NCBI RefSeq assembly: GCF_036456085.1
Contig: NZ_CP138632.1
Coordinates: 1,469,001 to 1,533,000, forward strand
Direction of reading: 5' to 3'
DNA length: 64,000 nucleotides
From: Veillonella parvula
GTDB taxonomy: Bacteria > Bacillota > Negativicutes > Veillonellales > Veillonellaceae
Below, piece after piece: positions 1 to 9,050 of this stretch. Position 1 is the stretch's first letter. The number at the start of each line of letters is the position of its first letter. A model generated the notes under the pieces. The model did no database searches. It worked only from the letters and a program-made list of their open reading frames with translations, and was not told where the DNA came from. The translations under genes and the position numbers were made by a program.

Positions 1-1423
1 AATAGGTAAGCAATGGATTTTCCACAAAGTCCGCTGCGCGGCGATGATGGTCGATAACGATGCGTCGTTCAGAAATTTCAAGCGCCTCTTGAGCCGCCAC
101 CATTTCCTGACGATGCGTATCACACACGACAGTGAGCGTATTCGCATCTACCCATACTCTTGCAGCTTCTGCAGTAATAATATTCTCTTTCCAGAACTCT
201 GACTCATTAAGAACATTCACCATTTTATCGATGGCGCTAGTTTCTTTTGAAAGCGCAATGCGCACGTCTTTACCAAGTGCTCGAGCAATGGCGGCTACAC
301 CGATAATGCCACCTAAGGCATCATAGTCTTCACGCTGATGCCCCATGATAAGGATCTTATCAGAATCAATCATAAGCTCATGTATAGCTTGAGATACAAC
401 ACGAGCACGAACACGTGTATTCTTCTCAACGCCTGCCGTATTGCCACCAAAGAAACGTGTACTTTCACCATCCATAATACACACTTGGTCACCACCGCGA
501 CCTAAGGCGATATCTAAGGCTGCACGAGCACGACCAGATACATCTTTCACAGAACCTACATTTTCACTAATACCAATAGAAATCGTAGCTGGTACTTGAC
601 GCGGAGATGGTACTTTACGGATTCGTTCGAGCACTTTAAACCCGTCTTCCTCCATCTCATGAAGCGCACCACGAGAAATGGCAAAGGTATACATATCATC
701 TTGGAAGTTACGAATAAAACCTTCGTAGCGATCGATTTCATCCATAATGATATTATTTATATCTGTCCAAATACTAGTATACTCACGATCACTAAGGCCT
801 TTTGTCAATTCTTCGAGATTATCGATTTGAATCATACCCCATACAGGCTGCCCCTCTTCGGCTTTAATACGGGCTTTTTCTAGGTCAGTAATGTCCTTAA
901 AGTACAATGCCATCACTGCATGTTCCGCAAGTTCATCTTCACTATCAATATCTGATCGCGTATCCCGAGGATCGATAAATTTATAAATAATTTGAAAATA
1001 TCGATTTTCATATTTTTCCGTCATATATCCGGACTTACCCCAGATTTTATCGATACGGAAACCAGGTAACAAGGCAGACATTTTTTGGAGCTTATTCCAG
1101 TCGACCTTAACCCAGTCAGCGAAAACACTATTATTCCACACCAATGTGCCTTGCTTATTAACAAGAACAATCCCCATTGGCAAATTTTGTAAAGCAAAGT
1201 TAGAAGCTTGTGTGACATTTTTCATCATCGCACTAAACTGCTCTCTTGCTAAACGACGCCGGTTATGAAGGGTATTATAATTAACCAAATACGCCGCTAC
1301 TACAATGATTAATGCTAAAATCGCAATAGCCCAATTTAAATAGGCCAGCAATAATAGCAATAATACGAGAACGGCAACAATGGTAATTTCTAAACCTTTC
1401 CATCTCCGTTGAAAGGATTTCAT
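1..1423 (-). CDS. gdpP: Cyclic-di-AMP phosphodiesterase GdpP (partial, 3' end outside window)
   Basis: The reading frame starts at an ATG at 1423 behind an AGGAGG-like site and runs open for 474 codons off the left edge, so the C-terminus is missing. The N-terminus has two closely spaced hydrophobic segments, followed by a PAS-like region, a degenerate GGDEF domain (GGDQ in place of the active loop) and the start of a DHH phosphoesterase domain with DHH visible at about positions 30-45 of the window. This is the GdpP/YybT architecture: a membrane enzyme that hydrolyses c-di-AMP to pApA and so influences potassium and cell-wall homeostasis. It follows the yybS-like gene by 16 bp, as in the conserved yybS-gdpP-rplI-dnaB cluster of Firmicutes; rplI would be expected just outside the window. 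The family assignment is firm, the regulatory role is from the family. Confidence 0.93.
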   Translation of the reverse strand, partial: MKSFQRRWKGLEITIVAVLVLLLLLLAYLNWAIAILALIIVVAAYLVNYNTLHNRRRLAREQFSAMMKNVTQASNFALQNLPMGIVLVNKQGTLVWNNSVFADWVKVDWNKLQKMSALLPGFRIDKIWGKSGYMTEKYENRYFQIIYKFIDPRDTRSDIDSEDELAEHAVMALYFKDITDLEKARIKAEEGQPVWGMIQIDNLEELTKGLSDREYTSIWTDINNIIMDEIDRYEGFIRNFQDDMYTFAISRGALHEMEEDGFKVLERIRKVPSPRQVPATISIGISENVGSVKDVSGRARAALDIALGRGGDQVCIMDGESTRFFGGNTAGVEKNTRVRARVVSQAIHELMIDSDKILIMGHQREDYDALGGIIGVAAIARALGKDVRIALSKETSAIDKMVNVLNESEFWKENIITAEAARVWVDANTLTVVCDTHRQEMVAAQEALEISERRIVIDHHRRAADFVENPLLTY

Positions 1424-1439
1424 AACGGCCTCCTTTCTA

Positions 1440-2399
1440 TTATGAGCTACGTTTTTCGAAACGTGCTCTCATATCTAAAAACATATCAAAAATACCATAT
1501 ATAACGAGTGCCAATGGACTCATTATATATAAAAAAGCTATAATAGCAAATTTAAAAATACCTGCTAAATTATAGGATTTCATGATGGACAACAAGCATG
1601 TAATGCCATTAAGTCCACAAATCATAGCACCAAATAAAGCTAGGTTAAGGCCTACATCAGCAAGAATACTTTCAGTATAGCCAAGATATGGCCCAGCATA
1701 AGCAAGGATTATACCAACCGCTAGTACACCAGCCCCCCAAAGCGGCATGCGCCACGTATCCATCGTTGGCAATATACGCATCACACTATTTGTACGGCGA
1801 CCGATATACGATACAAGCTTAGCCAAGATATAAATCACTATTGCATTCGCTGCAAACCAATAGGCTAGAAGCATTCGTTTCACTTGCTGAAATGCAAAAT
1901 CTAAACGGTTAATATATGCATCCATCTGTTCTTGTGTCATAGGTTGCTGCTTTACAGACTCAATTATAGCATTCTTAAGATCTACATCGATCATTCGACT
2001 AATCTGAGATAAGTCAAAAGATGTGAGGCCTGCAGAAATTAAAATTCCTATAAGGCTCGTTAAAGTAAGTGCAATAGCAGGTATAACGATAAGTTTACCA
2101 AAAGACCAATTCGCTCTAAAAGCTTCTCCAAGAAAAATACTCGGCAAAGAATATGCCAAAATAGTAGCCATTGCCATTAATGGGCCTACTAAAAGTGAAA
2201 CGAGGACAAAAGCTACCACTGACGCGGCACAACTATATCGGCTCCCCCAGCGAATACCTATCAGTGCAATCCCAGAAGGTGCAACCAAGGTGGCAAGCAA
2301 ACTAAGGAAAGGCACTGTCGATCCTACTATAGTTAACATAACAACAATGGTCGATACAAAGGCAGTTTCCACCATCGCTCTTGTATTTGTTTTATTCAT
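1440..2399 (-). CDS. YybS-like DUF2232 membrane protein
   Basis: A 319-residue polytopic protein with roughly eight hydrophobic segments spread over the whole length, a polar stretch near residues 130-170, and an Arg-rich C-terminus. Length and layout fit the DUF2232/YybS family, which has no established biochemical activity but is regularly found directly upstream of gdpP, as here (16-bp gap). The start ATG at 2399 has a GGTGAT site just before it. A TATAAT-like -10 lies on the minus strand near 2446-2451. The function is unknown; the neighbour suggests a role in envelope or c-di-AMP-linked physiology, which is inference from position only. Confidence 0.85.
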   Translation of the reverse strand: MNKTNTRAMVETAFVSTIVVMLTIVGSTVPFLSLLATLVAPSGIALIGIRWGSRYSCAASVVAFVLVSLLVGPLMAMATILAYSLPSIFLGEAFRANWSFGKLIVIPAIALTLTSLIGILISAGLTSFDLSQISRMIDVDLKNAIIESVKQQPMTQEQMDAYINRLDFAFQQVKRMLLAYWFAANAIVIYILAKLVSYIGRRTNSVMRILPTMDTWRMPLWGAGVLAVGIILAYAGPYLGYTESILADVGLNLALFGAMICGLNGITCLLSIMKSYNLAGIFKFAIIAFLYIMSPLALVIYGIFDMFLDMRARFEKRSS

Positions 2400-2545
2400 A
2401 AATCACCATTCTTACATAAGAAGATATATTAATTGGTATCTTTTAATTATAACAGTTTAAAACGGTAACTTCAAATACCCCATATAGTAGACGAATGCGA
2501 TAGCAGTGCTATTAATGGTAGTTTTTATTGCTCTTTTAAAATGTC

Positions 2546-2577
2546 AAAAGTACCACACCATGAGGTGCGGTACTTTT
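2546..2577 (-). terminator. Intrinsic terminator after RNase J
   Basis: A 14-bp stem with one mismatch and a 4-nt loop, with the arms ending in A and T runs, lies 16 bp past the RNase J stop codon. It could work in both directions. Confidence 0.8.
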
Positions 2578-2592
2578 CTGTATTATATAAGA

Positions 2593-4761
2593 TTATACGT
2601 CTTGAATAATCGGCAAGATCATAGGACGACGACGGGTTTTATCATAGAAGAATTTACCCAATGCGTCACGTACGTTTTGCTTAATGGTTGTCCAGTCTTT
2701 GATGCGTTGCATTTCACAATCTTCAAGAACTTGTTCTACGCGGTGCTCCGCAGCAAGCATGAGTTCTTCTGCGTCACGAACGTATACGAAGCCACGAGAT
2801 ACGAGGTCTGGACCAGCTACGATAGTACCAGACGCTTTGTCCATCGCCATAACAACGATAACCATACCTTCTTGTGCCAATTGTTGACGGTCGCGGATAA
2901 CGATATTACCTACGTCACCAACGCCAAGGCCATCAACGAAGATAGCGCCAGCTTGTACGCGTCCACCTTTACGACCACCATCTTTATCAAATTCAAAGAT
3001 TTGACCATTATCGCCGATAAGGACTTTCTTAGGATCTACGCCCATAGCCACACCAAGTTCACCATGACGACGCAACATACGGTACTCACCATGAACTGGG
3101 ATAAAGTATTCTGGACGAACAAGGTTAAGCATTGTTTTAAGCTCTTCTTGGCTCGCATGACCAGATACGTGGATACCACGGTCTTTACCATATACCACAT
3201 TACAACCTAAACGAAGTAAGTTATCGATAGTTCTACCTACAGCACCTTCGTTGCCTGGAATTGGTGTAGCGGAGATGATAACAGTATCATTCGGTGCCAA
3301 TTCTACAGTGCGATGATTGCTTGTTGCCATACGGGACAAGCCTGCCATCGGTTCACCTTGAGAACCAGTCGTTAAGATCATGATTTGATCATCTGTGTAG
3401 TTGTGCATTACATCTACATCGATGATTGTATTTGGTGGAATATTCAAGTATCCGCGTTCTTGGGCAATTTCTGTAACATTGACCATGCTGCGGCCCATAA
3501 CTACAACCTTACGGTTGAACATAACCGCCGCATCAATAGCTTGTTGGATACGGGATACGTTGGATGCGAATGTTGCCAAAACAACGCGGCCTTTTGCTTC
3601 TCCAACAGCTTGTTTAATCGCAGGACCTACGGAACTTTCAGAACCAGTAGTACCTGGTTTTTCTACATTTGTAGAGTCCGATAATAGCGCTAATACGCCT
3701 TTGTTACCGAGCTCAGCAAATTTGTGCATATCCATCAAACGGCCATCAACTGGGGTTTGGTCAATTTTAAAGTCCCCTGTATGAAGAACCGTCCCGATTG
3801 GTGTATTAAAGTATACAGCGCAGGAGTCAGGAATGGAGTGATTTGTTTGGATGAAACCAACAGTCACTTGACCAATTTGAACTTCATCGCCGGCAGCAAT
3901 CGTACGCAGACATTTTGGAGATACCTTATGTTCTTTAAACTTGCCTTCGATTAATCCACAAACGAGGTTTGTTGCGTATACTGGGCAACTAATTTCTTTC
4001 ATAAGGTATGCCAAAGAACCGATATGATCCTCATGACCATGAGTAATTACGACAGCTTTCACGCGGTCTTTATTCTCGATGATATAGCTCATATCAGGAA
4101 TAACGATATCTACGCCAAGCATATCTTCACTAGGGAATGCAAGCCCAGAGTCAAGAACGATGATTTCGTCCTCGTATTGGAAGATAGTCATATTTTTACC
4201 AATTTCACCAAGACCACCTAATGGAATGATTTGGAATTTTCCCTTGTTGGCGCCATTTGGTGTGCGACCGACTAATTCCACTTGTTCCTCTTGATTGTTC
4301 CAACCTGTAGAACGATTATTTGAGCGGTTATTATTGCGGTTCTGACCATTTTGACCATTGCGACCATTATTAGTACGCGTATTACGTGTATTTTCACCAC
4401 GCGGTGCACGAGTTTGACGAGTTTTGCGTTCTTGACCTTCACCTTGTTCGGCATTGCGACGTGTATTTGTACGGCGAGTCGTATTAGTACGGCCACCATT
4501 CGCACTTGTGCGAGTATTTGTAGAACGGCGTTGGCGTGTTGCACCTTCACCTTCACCAGCTGTTTGTTGGCGCGTACGACCTTCGCCAGCAGGGCGGCGT
4601 GTATTTGTACGGCGACGCGTTTGTTTTTGCTCGCCTTCAGCCGCAGCTGTAAGAGTAGCAGTTTTTGCTACTGTTGGTTCTGCTTTCACTTGCGCAGTAA
4701 CCTGATTATCTGTTGTATTCACAGTTCCTCCTAAAATTTTGTTCATTAATTTATTTAACAT
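2593..4761 (-). CDS. rnj: Ribonuclease J with long basic low-complexity N-terminal extension
   Basis: A metallo-beta-lactamase/beta-CASP ribonuclease that acts in 5'-3' exonucleolytic and endonucleolytic mRNA decay and rRNA maturation. The zinc motif HGHEDH is at about residues 241-246, and the beta-CASP and C-terminal RNase J regions follow. The protein is about 722 residues against roughly 555 for typical RNase J. The extra part is an N-terminal segment of about 120 residues (about 40-160) made almost only of Arg, Thr, Asn, Gly and Gln, which should be disordered and bind RNA. A GTG at 4773 opens the same frame, but the AGGTG site fits the ATG at 4761 better (9-nt spacing), so I chose 4761. 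The gene is monocistronic, with a 270-nt leader and its own terminator. The identity is secure; the role of the extension is inferred. Confidence 0.95.
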   Translation of the reverse strand: MLNKLMNKILGGTVNTTDNQVTAQVKAEPTVAKTATLTAAAEGEQKQTRRRTNTRRPAGEGRTRQQTAGEGEGATRQRRSTNTRTSANGGRTNTTRRTNTRRNAEQGEGQERKTRQTRAPRGENTRNTRTNNGRNGQNGQNRNNNRSNNRSTGWNNQEEQVELVGRTPNGANKGKFQIIPLGGLGEIGKNMTIFQYEDEIIVLDSGLAFPSEDMLGVDIVIPDMSYIIENKDRVKAVVITHGHEDHIGSLAYLMKEISCPVYATNLVCGLIEGKFKEHKVSPKCLRTIAAGDEVQIGQVTVGFIQTNHSIPDSCAVYFNTPIGTVLHTGDFKIDQTPVDGRLMDMHKFAELGNKGVLALLSDSTNVEKPGTTGSESSVGPAIKQAVGEAKGRVVLATFASNVSRIQQAIDAAVMFNRKVVVMGRSMVNVTEIAQERGYLNIPPNTIIDVDVMHNYTDDQIMILTTGSQGEPMAGLSRMATSNHRTVELAPNDTVIISATPIPGNEGAVGRTIDNLLRLGCNVVYGKDRGIHVSGHASQEELKTMLNLVRPEYFIPVHGEYRMLRRHGELGVAMGVDPKKVLIGDNGQIFEFDKDGGRKGGRVQAGAIFVDGLGVGDVGNIVIRDRQQLAQEGMVIVVMAMDKASGTIVAGPDLVSRGFVYVRDAEELMLAAEHRVEQVLEDCEMQRIKDWTTIKQNVRDALGKFFYDKTRRRPMILPIIQDV

Positions 4762-4773
4762 AGTTTTTCTCAC

Positions 4774-5044
4774 CTATCACTTGAATTGATCTATGCCACG
4801 AGGAAATGTCACACAAAGAAAAAGGCGCTATTATACTAGCGTCTCGTCAAATGGGCGCAAAAATGCGCTATCAAATTTTGCCGTTCCTAGTTTGTGTGCC
4901 ATTTGCCGTAGCAAATGAGTATAGTGCACTATCAGATGCTTCAACCGCAAGAGACTTCTATTTTTATCTCAATCCGATACGCAGTGCAATATAGTCCGAT
5001 CTGTTTTGATGAAAGCCTCACTTTCATACGTTGTGCTCATTATA
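4774..5044 (-). promoter_or_regulatory. RNase J promoter and structured 5' leader with terminator-like hairpin
   Basis: A perfect minus-strand TATAAT (5039-5044) predicts a leader of about 270 nt. Inside it are small hairpins (around 4853-4867 and 4898-4917) and a terminator-like hairpin at 4824-4843 followed by a T-rich run. A 13-nt pairing with one mismatch between 4891-4903 and 4805-4817 would enclose the terminator-like hairpin. It matches no riboswitch class that I recognise. RNase E and RNase J messages are known in other bacteria to be autoregulated; that this leader does so is inference. Confidence 0.55.
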
Positions 5045-5121
5045 ACATAAAAACAACATAAACAAAAGAGTTCTACGCTTGATTCATCAAAAGTAACATA
5101 AAATTTTACTACTACTTAAAA

Positions 5122-5144
5122 GGGCGGCTCAAACCGAACCACCC
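5122..5144 (-). terminator. Intrinsic terminator after the DUF805 gene
   Basis: A 9-bp stem with two G-U pairs, a 5-nt loop and a T-run on the minus strand lies 13 bp past the stop codon at 5157. Confidence 0.75.
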
Positions 5145-5156
5145 CAAAGCATTTCA

Positions 5157-6233
5157 TTATTTATCATCTGGCATACTTTTATAAAATCCTTCAATATGCC
5201 ATTCGCCATTTTCTTCGACCAGAGATATGTAGCGTGTCATGTGCGCAGCCTCAACCGCGCCATCTCCGGGTTTAGTGACTTGCAGATCCGCTTCGTAAAT
5301 GATGCGTTTCATGCTGTTTATACGAGTGATACGACTCGCACCTAAGGACCCGACAACCACCTTCGGCGCCGACTTCATAGATTCCATCCATTTTTGCTTT
5401 TCTACGGGATTCGTCTTAGTCTGATTGATAACATAGGTGAAAGCCTTATCATAGTTCTTTTCATTGACGGCATCAAAATAATCGTGTATCGCATCCCGTG
5501 CAGCTTCATCACTGCCTTGACCGACAATGATGTTCGTAAACCATCCGCCCAGCTCCAGTTCACTTTCCGGTCCCATATAACGAGCCGAAACACTGCATAC
5601 GCAGATAGCACTCACCAGCAATGCAACGAGAATTCGAGTGGTGAAAGCACTGCTCGTAGGCGATACTTTCATAATAGATGCCAACCGTTTGTCAATGACG
5701 ATGTTCCTTAACGCCTCACCATATTGATTGGCCTTCGGTTCACCCTTCTTACACAGTAGAGCAAATAGAATTATTGGCCCTATAAAAGGTATTAAAACAA
5801 AAAATAGATGTTCACTACTTTTACCGGTATCATGAAGGCGACGGATACATAGAGCCCCCAACGGAATTAGCAAGACTAGACCGATGATTGTCAGTAACAT
5901 CCATGCCAACAGGATTAAATAAATACCCCTATGAAGCACCGCCGTAAGTCCATAAGCAAGCGCCAGAATTCCAACGATAACTAATAGCCACAACAAAAAG
6001 AACCGCAAAAATTCTCCTTTAGACGCGCGGCCATCTGAATTCATAAATTTGTGGCCTACCACATAAAGAAATGTATCCTTATAACTCAACTGATAATGCG
6101 CCAGCGGATAGATAATATCCCCTTCCGGTGCAATTCTCTCAACCTCCACCGCAGTCGTATACTGCCCGCAATGCGGACAGAACATGGCCGCCTCGTCACA
6201 ATATTGACGGCAGGATTCACAATAACGTTTCAT
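5157..6233 (-). CDS. Zinc-ribbon, DUF805-type membrane protein with extracytoplasmic NTF2-like tail
   Basis: A 358-residue protein in three parts. Residues 4-23 form a zinc ribbon with two CxxC pairs (CESC, CPHC). Residues about 50-180 form a multi-spanning membrane domain with the RRLHDTGKS motif typical of DUF805. After a further hydrophobic segment (about 200-220), the C-terminal 130 residues resemble small NTF2/DUF4878-like domains (DYFDAVNEKNYDKAF). The start at 6233 has an AGAAGG site. It stands alone with its own terminator. Its base composition looks richer in GC than the genes to its left. No function is known for this arrangement; a sensor or scaffold role is possible. Confidence 0.7.
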   Translation of the reverse strand: MKRYCESCRQYCDEAAMFCPHCGQYTTAVEVERIAPEGDIIYPLAHYQLSYKDTFLYVVGHKFMNSDGRASKGEFLRFFLLWLLVIVGILALAYGLTAVLHRGIYLILLAWMLLTIIGLVLLIPLGALCIRRLHDTGKSSEHLFFVLIPFIGPIILFALLCKKGEPKANQYGEALRNIVIDKRLASIMKVSPTSSAFTTRILVALLVSAICVCSVSARYMGPESELELGGWFTNIIVGQGSDEAARDAIHDYFDAVNEKNYDKAFTYVINQTKTNPVEKQKWMESMKSAPKVVVGSLGASRITRINSMKRIIYEADLQVTKPGDGAVEAAHMTRYISLVEENGEWHIEGFYKSMPDDK

Positions 6234-6286
6234 ATGTAATACCTTCTATCTCAAAACTCTCTCTCTATATAGCTTCAACAAGATCT

Positions 6287-7084
6287 TTACGGTATAAATT
6301 GGCCTATAGCTTTAGCAAAACCTTCACGGTATAAATTAGCCCCACCGTTAGCCGGATGTCTAAGACCGATGGCTGAAAGGCCGAATCGCCCCATCGTGTC
6401 CGCCGATTTTTGACCGACAGCGAGCACGAGCGGCTCCGGTCCACCTAATTCGGTGTGCAATGCCAACAGTCTTTTCGTATATTCCCAACCCAGCTGCTGC
6501 TCCGACTCGGTCGGCGTCCGATTAGTGAGCGGTTCGCCCGCCTTGTGAGGGTGAAAGGGAAATATATTCCACAGCAACGCATCGTACGGATCAATTTCCT
6601 GTTCGATGATAGCACTCCATACTACCGTATCCGTAGGCTCGTTGAACCCCTGTTCCTGTTGGGTCCGTTTCAGCATAGGGCTCACAGGAGAGCTGGTTCT
6701 TTGTAATGTAACAGGCGTTATCTGATGCGCCCGAATCGTTTTATGCTTATCCAGCAATATGCGCTCACAGGTAATGGCAATACCCGAAAAGCGCCCACCT
6801 TGATATCCGACAGCCTCCGCCACCACAAAGATCTTGGAGCGTCCCAACCGCGGCAGCAAATACGCCATCAAATTGTTACGACGCACCTGAGCCGCATCAA
6901 AATCAGGCCGAACAATTTCGAGGTCAGGATTCACCTCGCCCCATGGATTGTGAACAAGCTCGCCCCTATATTGACCGAGCCAGTCTATAAACTGCTGTAC
7001 TTTTGCAATCTGATTCGTATCAAACGAGGTCATATATTCATCAAAAGACAGCGTTTTCTCTTCCTCTGATGTAAATAAGGACAT
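6287..7084 (-). CDS. Uracil-DNA glycosylase superfamily protein
   Basis: A 265-residue soluble protein with motifs of the uracil-DNA glycosylase fold: a glycine-rich loop (AEAVGYQGGRFSGIAIT, about residues 88-104), NIFPFHP (about 173-179), and a C-terminal LRHPANGG resembling the HPS loop that grips DNA. This variant lacks the N-terminal iron-sulfur cysteines of family 4 enzymes. It would be expected to remove uracil or act on a related base, but the catalytic residue cannot be assigned with certainty. The start at 7084 follows a GGGGGAGAG site. The coding region looks clearly GC-richer than the window average. A 16-bp near-repeat occurs at 6289-6304 and 6329-6344, next to the stop. Confidence 0.75.
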   Translation of the reverse strand: MSLFTSEEEKTLSFDEYMTSFDTNQIAKVQQFIDWLGQYRGELVHNPWGEVNPDLEIVRPDFDAAQVRRNNLMAYLLPRLGRSKIFVVAEAVGYQGGRFSGIAITCERILLDKHKTIRAHQITPVTLQRTSSPVSPMLKRTQQEQGFNEPTDTVVWSAIIEQEIDPYDALLWNIFPFHPHKAGEPLTNRTPTESEQQLGWEYTKRLLALHTELGGPEPLVLAVGQKSADTMGRFGLSAIGLRHPANGGANLYREGFAKAIGQFIP

Positions 7085-7502
7085 AGGCTCTCCCCCAATT
7101 TATACTACCGAACCATATAATAAATAATGCTGTATATCATAATTATCAATCCTTTATATACTGTATTTATACACTAAAGCCCATAATAATACAATCCATA
7201 TATTACGATATCCAATCATAATATGTGATAATATATCTGATAATCACGCACTACATAAAATGTATGCCGTTACTATATATTATAATAGCATCCATTTCTG
7301 AAAGTTTGATGCGAAACTAATATTCAAAATATCCACATGCAACAAAATATAAAAAACTGTAATTTCAAAGCGACTTTAGATTCTCTACAATCAAAACGAC
7401 AGGCCTCATGTAACAGCCTTGATGGTAATGAACGATCCTACTATCTTTGAAACTACAGTTTTTGTTGGACTTCTGTTGCTACTAATATATACAATATCAC
7501 AT
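7085..7502. other. 418-bp AT-rich intergenic region with long inverted repeat
   Basis: No credible coding sequence. The left half is very AT-rich and probably holds the promoter of the 6287-7084 gene. The right half holds a long inverted repeat (arms 7352-7370 and 7445-7463), described separately. Confidence 0.6.
7352..7463 (-). repeat. Long inverted repeat downstream of the ABC importer, terminator-like
   Basis: The arms AAAAACTGTAATTTCAAAG and CTTTGAAACTACAGTTTTT pair over 19 bp with one mismatch, around a 74-nt loop that contains a smaller AGGC/GGCCT stem. On the minus strand the second arm ends in a T-run, so it can terminate the ABC operon ending at 7503. The unusually large loop sets it apart from the other terminators in the window. 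Confidence 0.7.
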
Positions 7503-8276
7503 TTATATATAAAACTCGATTTTGTCTTCTTTGGCGAGTTGGAATTGTTCAAATATGTGGTTTCGAATATTGACGAAGGACGCCGAGGTCCGGTCCGTCC
7601 TATCGATGAGATTGACGGGGATAATGGTTTGCACCCGTCCCGGATTAGCAGCGAGCACTACGACGCGATCCGCAAGAACCACCGCCTCTTCGATATCATG
7701 CGTAACGAATACGACCGTTTTACCCTCTTCACGGCAGATACGGGAGATTTCATCCTGTAAATTGATGCGTGTCAACGCATCGAGGGCCCCTAGTGGCTCA
7801 TCCATGAAGATAATGTCCGGATCGACCGCCAACGCCCGCGCAATGGATACACGTTGCTGCATCCCGCCGGACAACTCCGCCGGATAGCGATTGCGCGCAT
7901 GGTCGAGCCCCACCATTTTCACGTATTTGTCGATGATAGCAGGTCTCTCTTCCTTAGGCACATTCTTACTTTCAAGGCCCAGTTCAATATTGCTTTCCAC
8001 CGTTCGCCACGGCAACAGTCCGTAATTTTGAAAGACCGTTACATACCGCAGTTGAGGTGCTTTCACCTCCGCGCCGTCGATGGTAACGGAGCCCGAAGTA
8101 ACGAGCTCAAAGCCTGCCATAGCATTTAAAAGCGTACTTTTACCTGACCCGGAAGGACCTAAGAGACAAATAAATTCACCTCGTTCAATGTCCAGATTAA
8201 TATTTTCAAGGATGGTGAGCGGTTCTCCATCTTTCATAAATTCCTTGTGTACATTGCGCACCGAAATGTAACCCAT
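7503..8276 (-). CDS. ABC transporter ATP-binding protein, NitT/TauT (SsuB-like) family
   Basis: The 257-residue ATPase of an import system. Walker A is LLGPSGSGKST (about residues 35-45), the ABC signature is LSGGMQQR (about 135-142) and Walker B is IIFMDEPLG (about 154-162), followed by the switch histidine in VTHDIEEA. The D-loop region with EPLGALDALTR is typical of the SsuB/TauB/NrtD class. It is the last gene of a three-gene operon, 11 bp after the permease. The substrate class covers sulfonates, nitrate, taurine and thiamine precursors; nothing here decides which. The coding DNA looks GC-rich for this genome. Confidence 0.93.
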   Translation of the reverse strand: MGYISVRNVHKEFMKDGEPLTILENINLDIERGEFICLLGPSGSGKSTLLNAMAGFELVTSGSVTIDGAEVKAPQLRYVTVFQNYGLLPWRTVESNIELGLESKNVPKEERPAIIDKYVKMVGLDHARNRYPAELSGGMQQRVSIARALAVDPDIIFMDEPLGALDALTRINLQDEISRICREEGKTVVFVTHDIEEAVVLADRVVVLAANPGRVQTIIPVNLIDRTDRTSASFVNIRNHIFEQFQLAKEDKIEFYI

Positions 8277-8287
8277 GCGTCCACCTC

Positions 8288-9040
8288 CTATTTTTCAATG
8301 CCCCAACGTCTATAAATCCATTTTTCGATGAGGGATACGCCCCAATCGAGCAAAAGTCCCACGAATCCAATCGTCAAAATCGCCACCATCAGAAGATCGT
8401 TACGCAAATTATTCCGCATATCGATGATGAGGAATCCAAGCCCCGTCTGGGAACCTACCATTTCCCCCGTCACCAGGAAGATCCACGCCGTTCCGAGCGC
8501 GATGTGAAGTCCCGATGCAATACCGGGAAACACGGCGGGCAATACAATTTTAAATAACAGTTCCGGCTGCTTGATACCAAAATTTCGAGCCACCTTGATG
8601 TATACGGGGTCGATATTCTGAATCGCGGACACCGTGGACAATAGAACCGGGAAAAACGCCGCGATAAAGATGATGACGATGGCCGGCGCCTGTCCGATAC
8701 CAAAGAACAGTACGATAAACGGCAACCATGCCACCGGTGAAATGGGACGAATCACCTGAACGATGGGATTGATATAATTCCAAATGCCCTTATACCAGCC
8801 TAAAATAAGTCCTAAAAACACGCCGGCTACGACGGAAATGATATAGCCTATGAAAAAGCGCACCAAACTGTCCGCAACATCCTTGAATAACACGCCGTCT
8901 CCGATGAGCTCCCCAAAGCCGAGCAACACTTTGTATGGCGTCGGCAGCAAGGCTTCGTTAAATCCGCCGAGGCGAATGATTAATTCCCAAATTAGCCACG
9001 CTGCGATAAATGAGCCTGGCACATATGTATATTTCTTCAT
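8288..9040 (-). CDS. ABC transporter permease, NitT/TauT (SsuC-like) family
   Basis: A 250-residue inner-membrane permease with about six hydrophobic segments. The EAA-type cytoplasmic loop that docks on the ATPase lies at about residues 145-165 (ARNFGIKQPELLFKIVLPA). Length and motifs match the SsuC/TauC family. It lies between the substrate-binding protein (10-bp gap) and the ATPase (11-bp gap), so the three are co-transcribed. The start at 9040 has a GGAGGGGG site directly upstream. As for the ATPase, the substrate cannot be read from the sequence. Confidence 0.93.
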   Translation of the reverse strand: MKKYTYVPGSFIAAWLIWELIIRLGGFNEALLPTPYKVLLGFGELIGDGVLFKDVADSLVRFFIGYIISVVAGVFLGLILGWYKGIWNYINPIVQVIRPISPVAWLPFIVLFFGIGQAPAIVIIFIAAFFPVLLSTVSAIQNIDPVYIKVARNFGIKQPELLFKIVLPAVFPGIASGLHIALGTAWIFLVTGEMVGSQTGLGFLIIDMRNNLRNDLLMVAILTIGFVGLLLDWGVSLIEKWIYRRWGIEK

Positions 9041-9050
9041 GGTCCCCCTC

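Noticed and set aside
2506-3210. 234-residue plus-strand frame opposite RNase J
   Set aside because: It lies wholly antisense to a clear RNase J coding sequence, has no ribosome site and an implausible Cys/Thr/Tyr-rich composition.
4351-4734. Long frames opposite and alternative to the RNase J extension
   Set aside because: The low-complexity repeat sequence keeps several frames open; the only one with a ribosome site and downstream domain is RNase J.
7419-7760. 113-residue plus-strand frame
   Set aside because: Two thirds overlap antisense with the importer ATPase gene and the start covers the inverted repeat.
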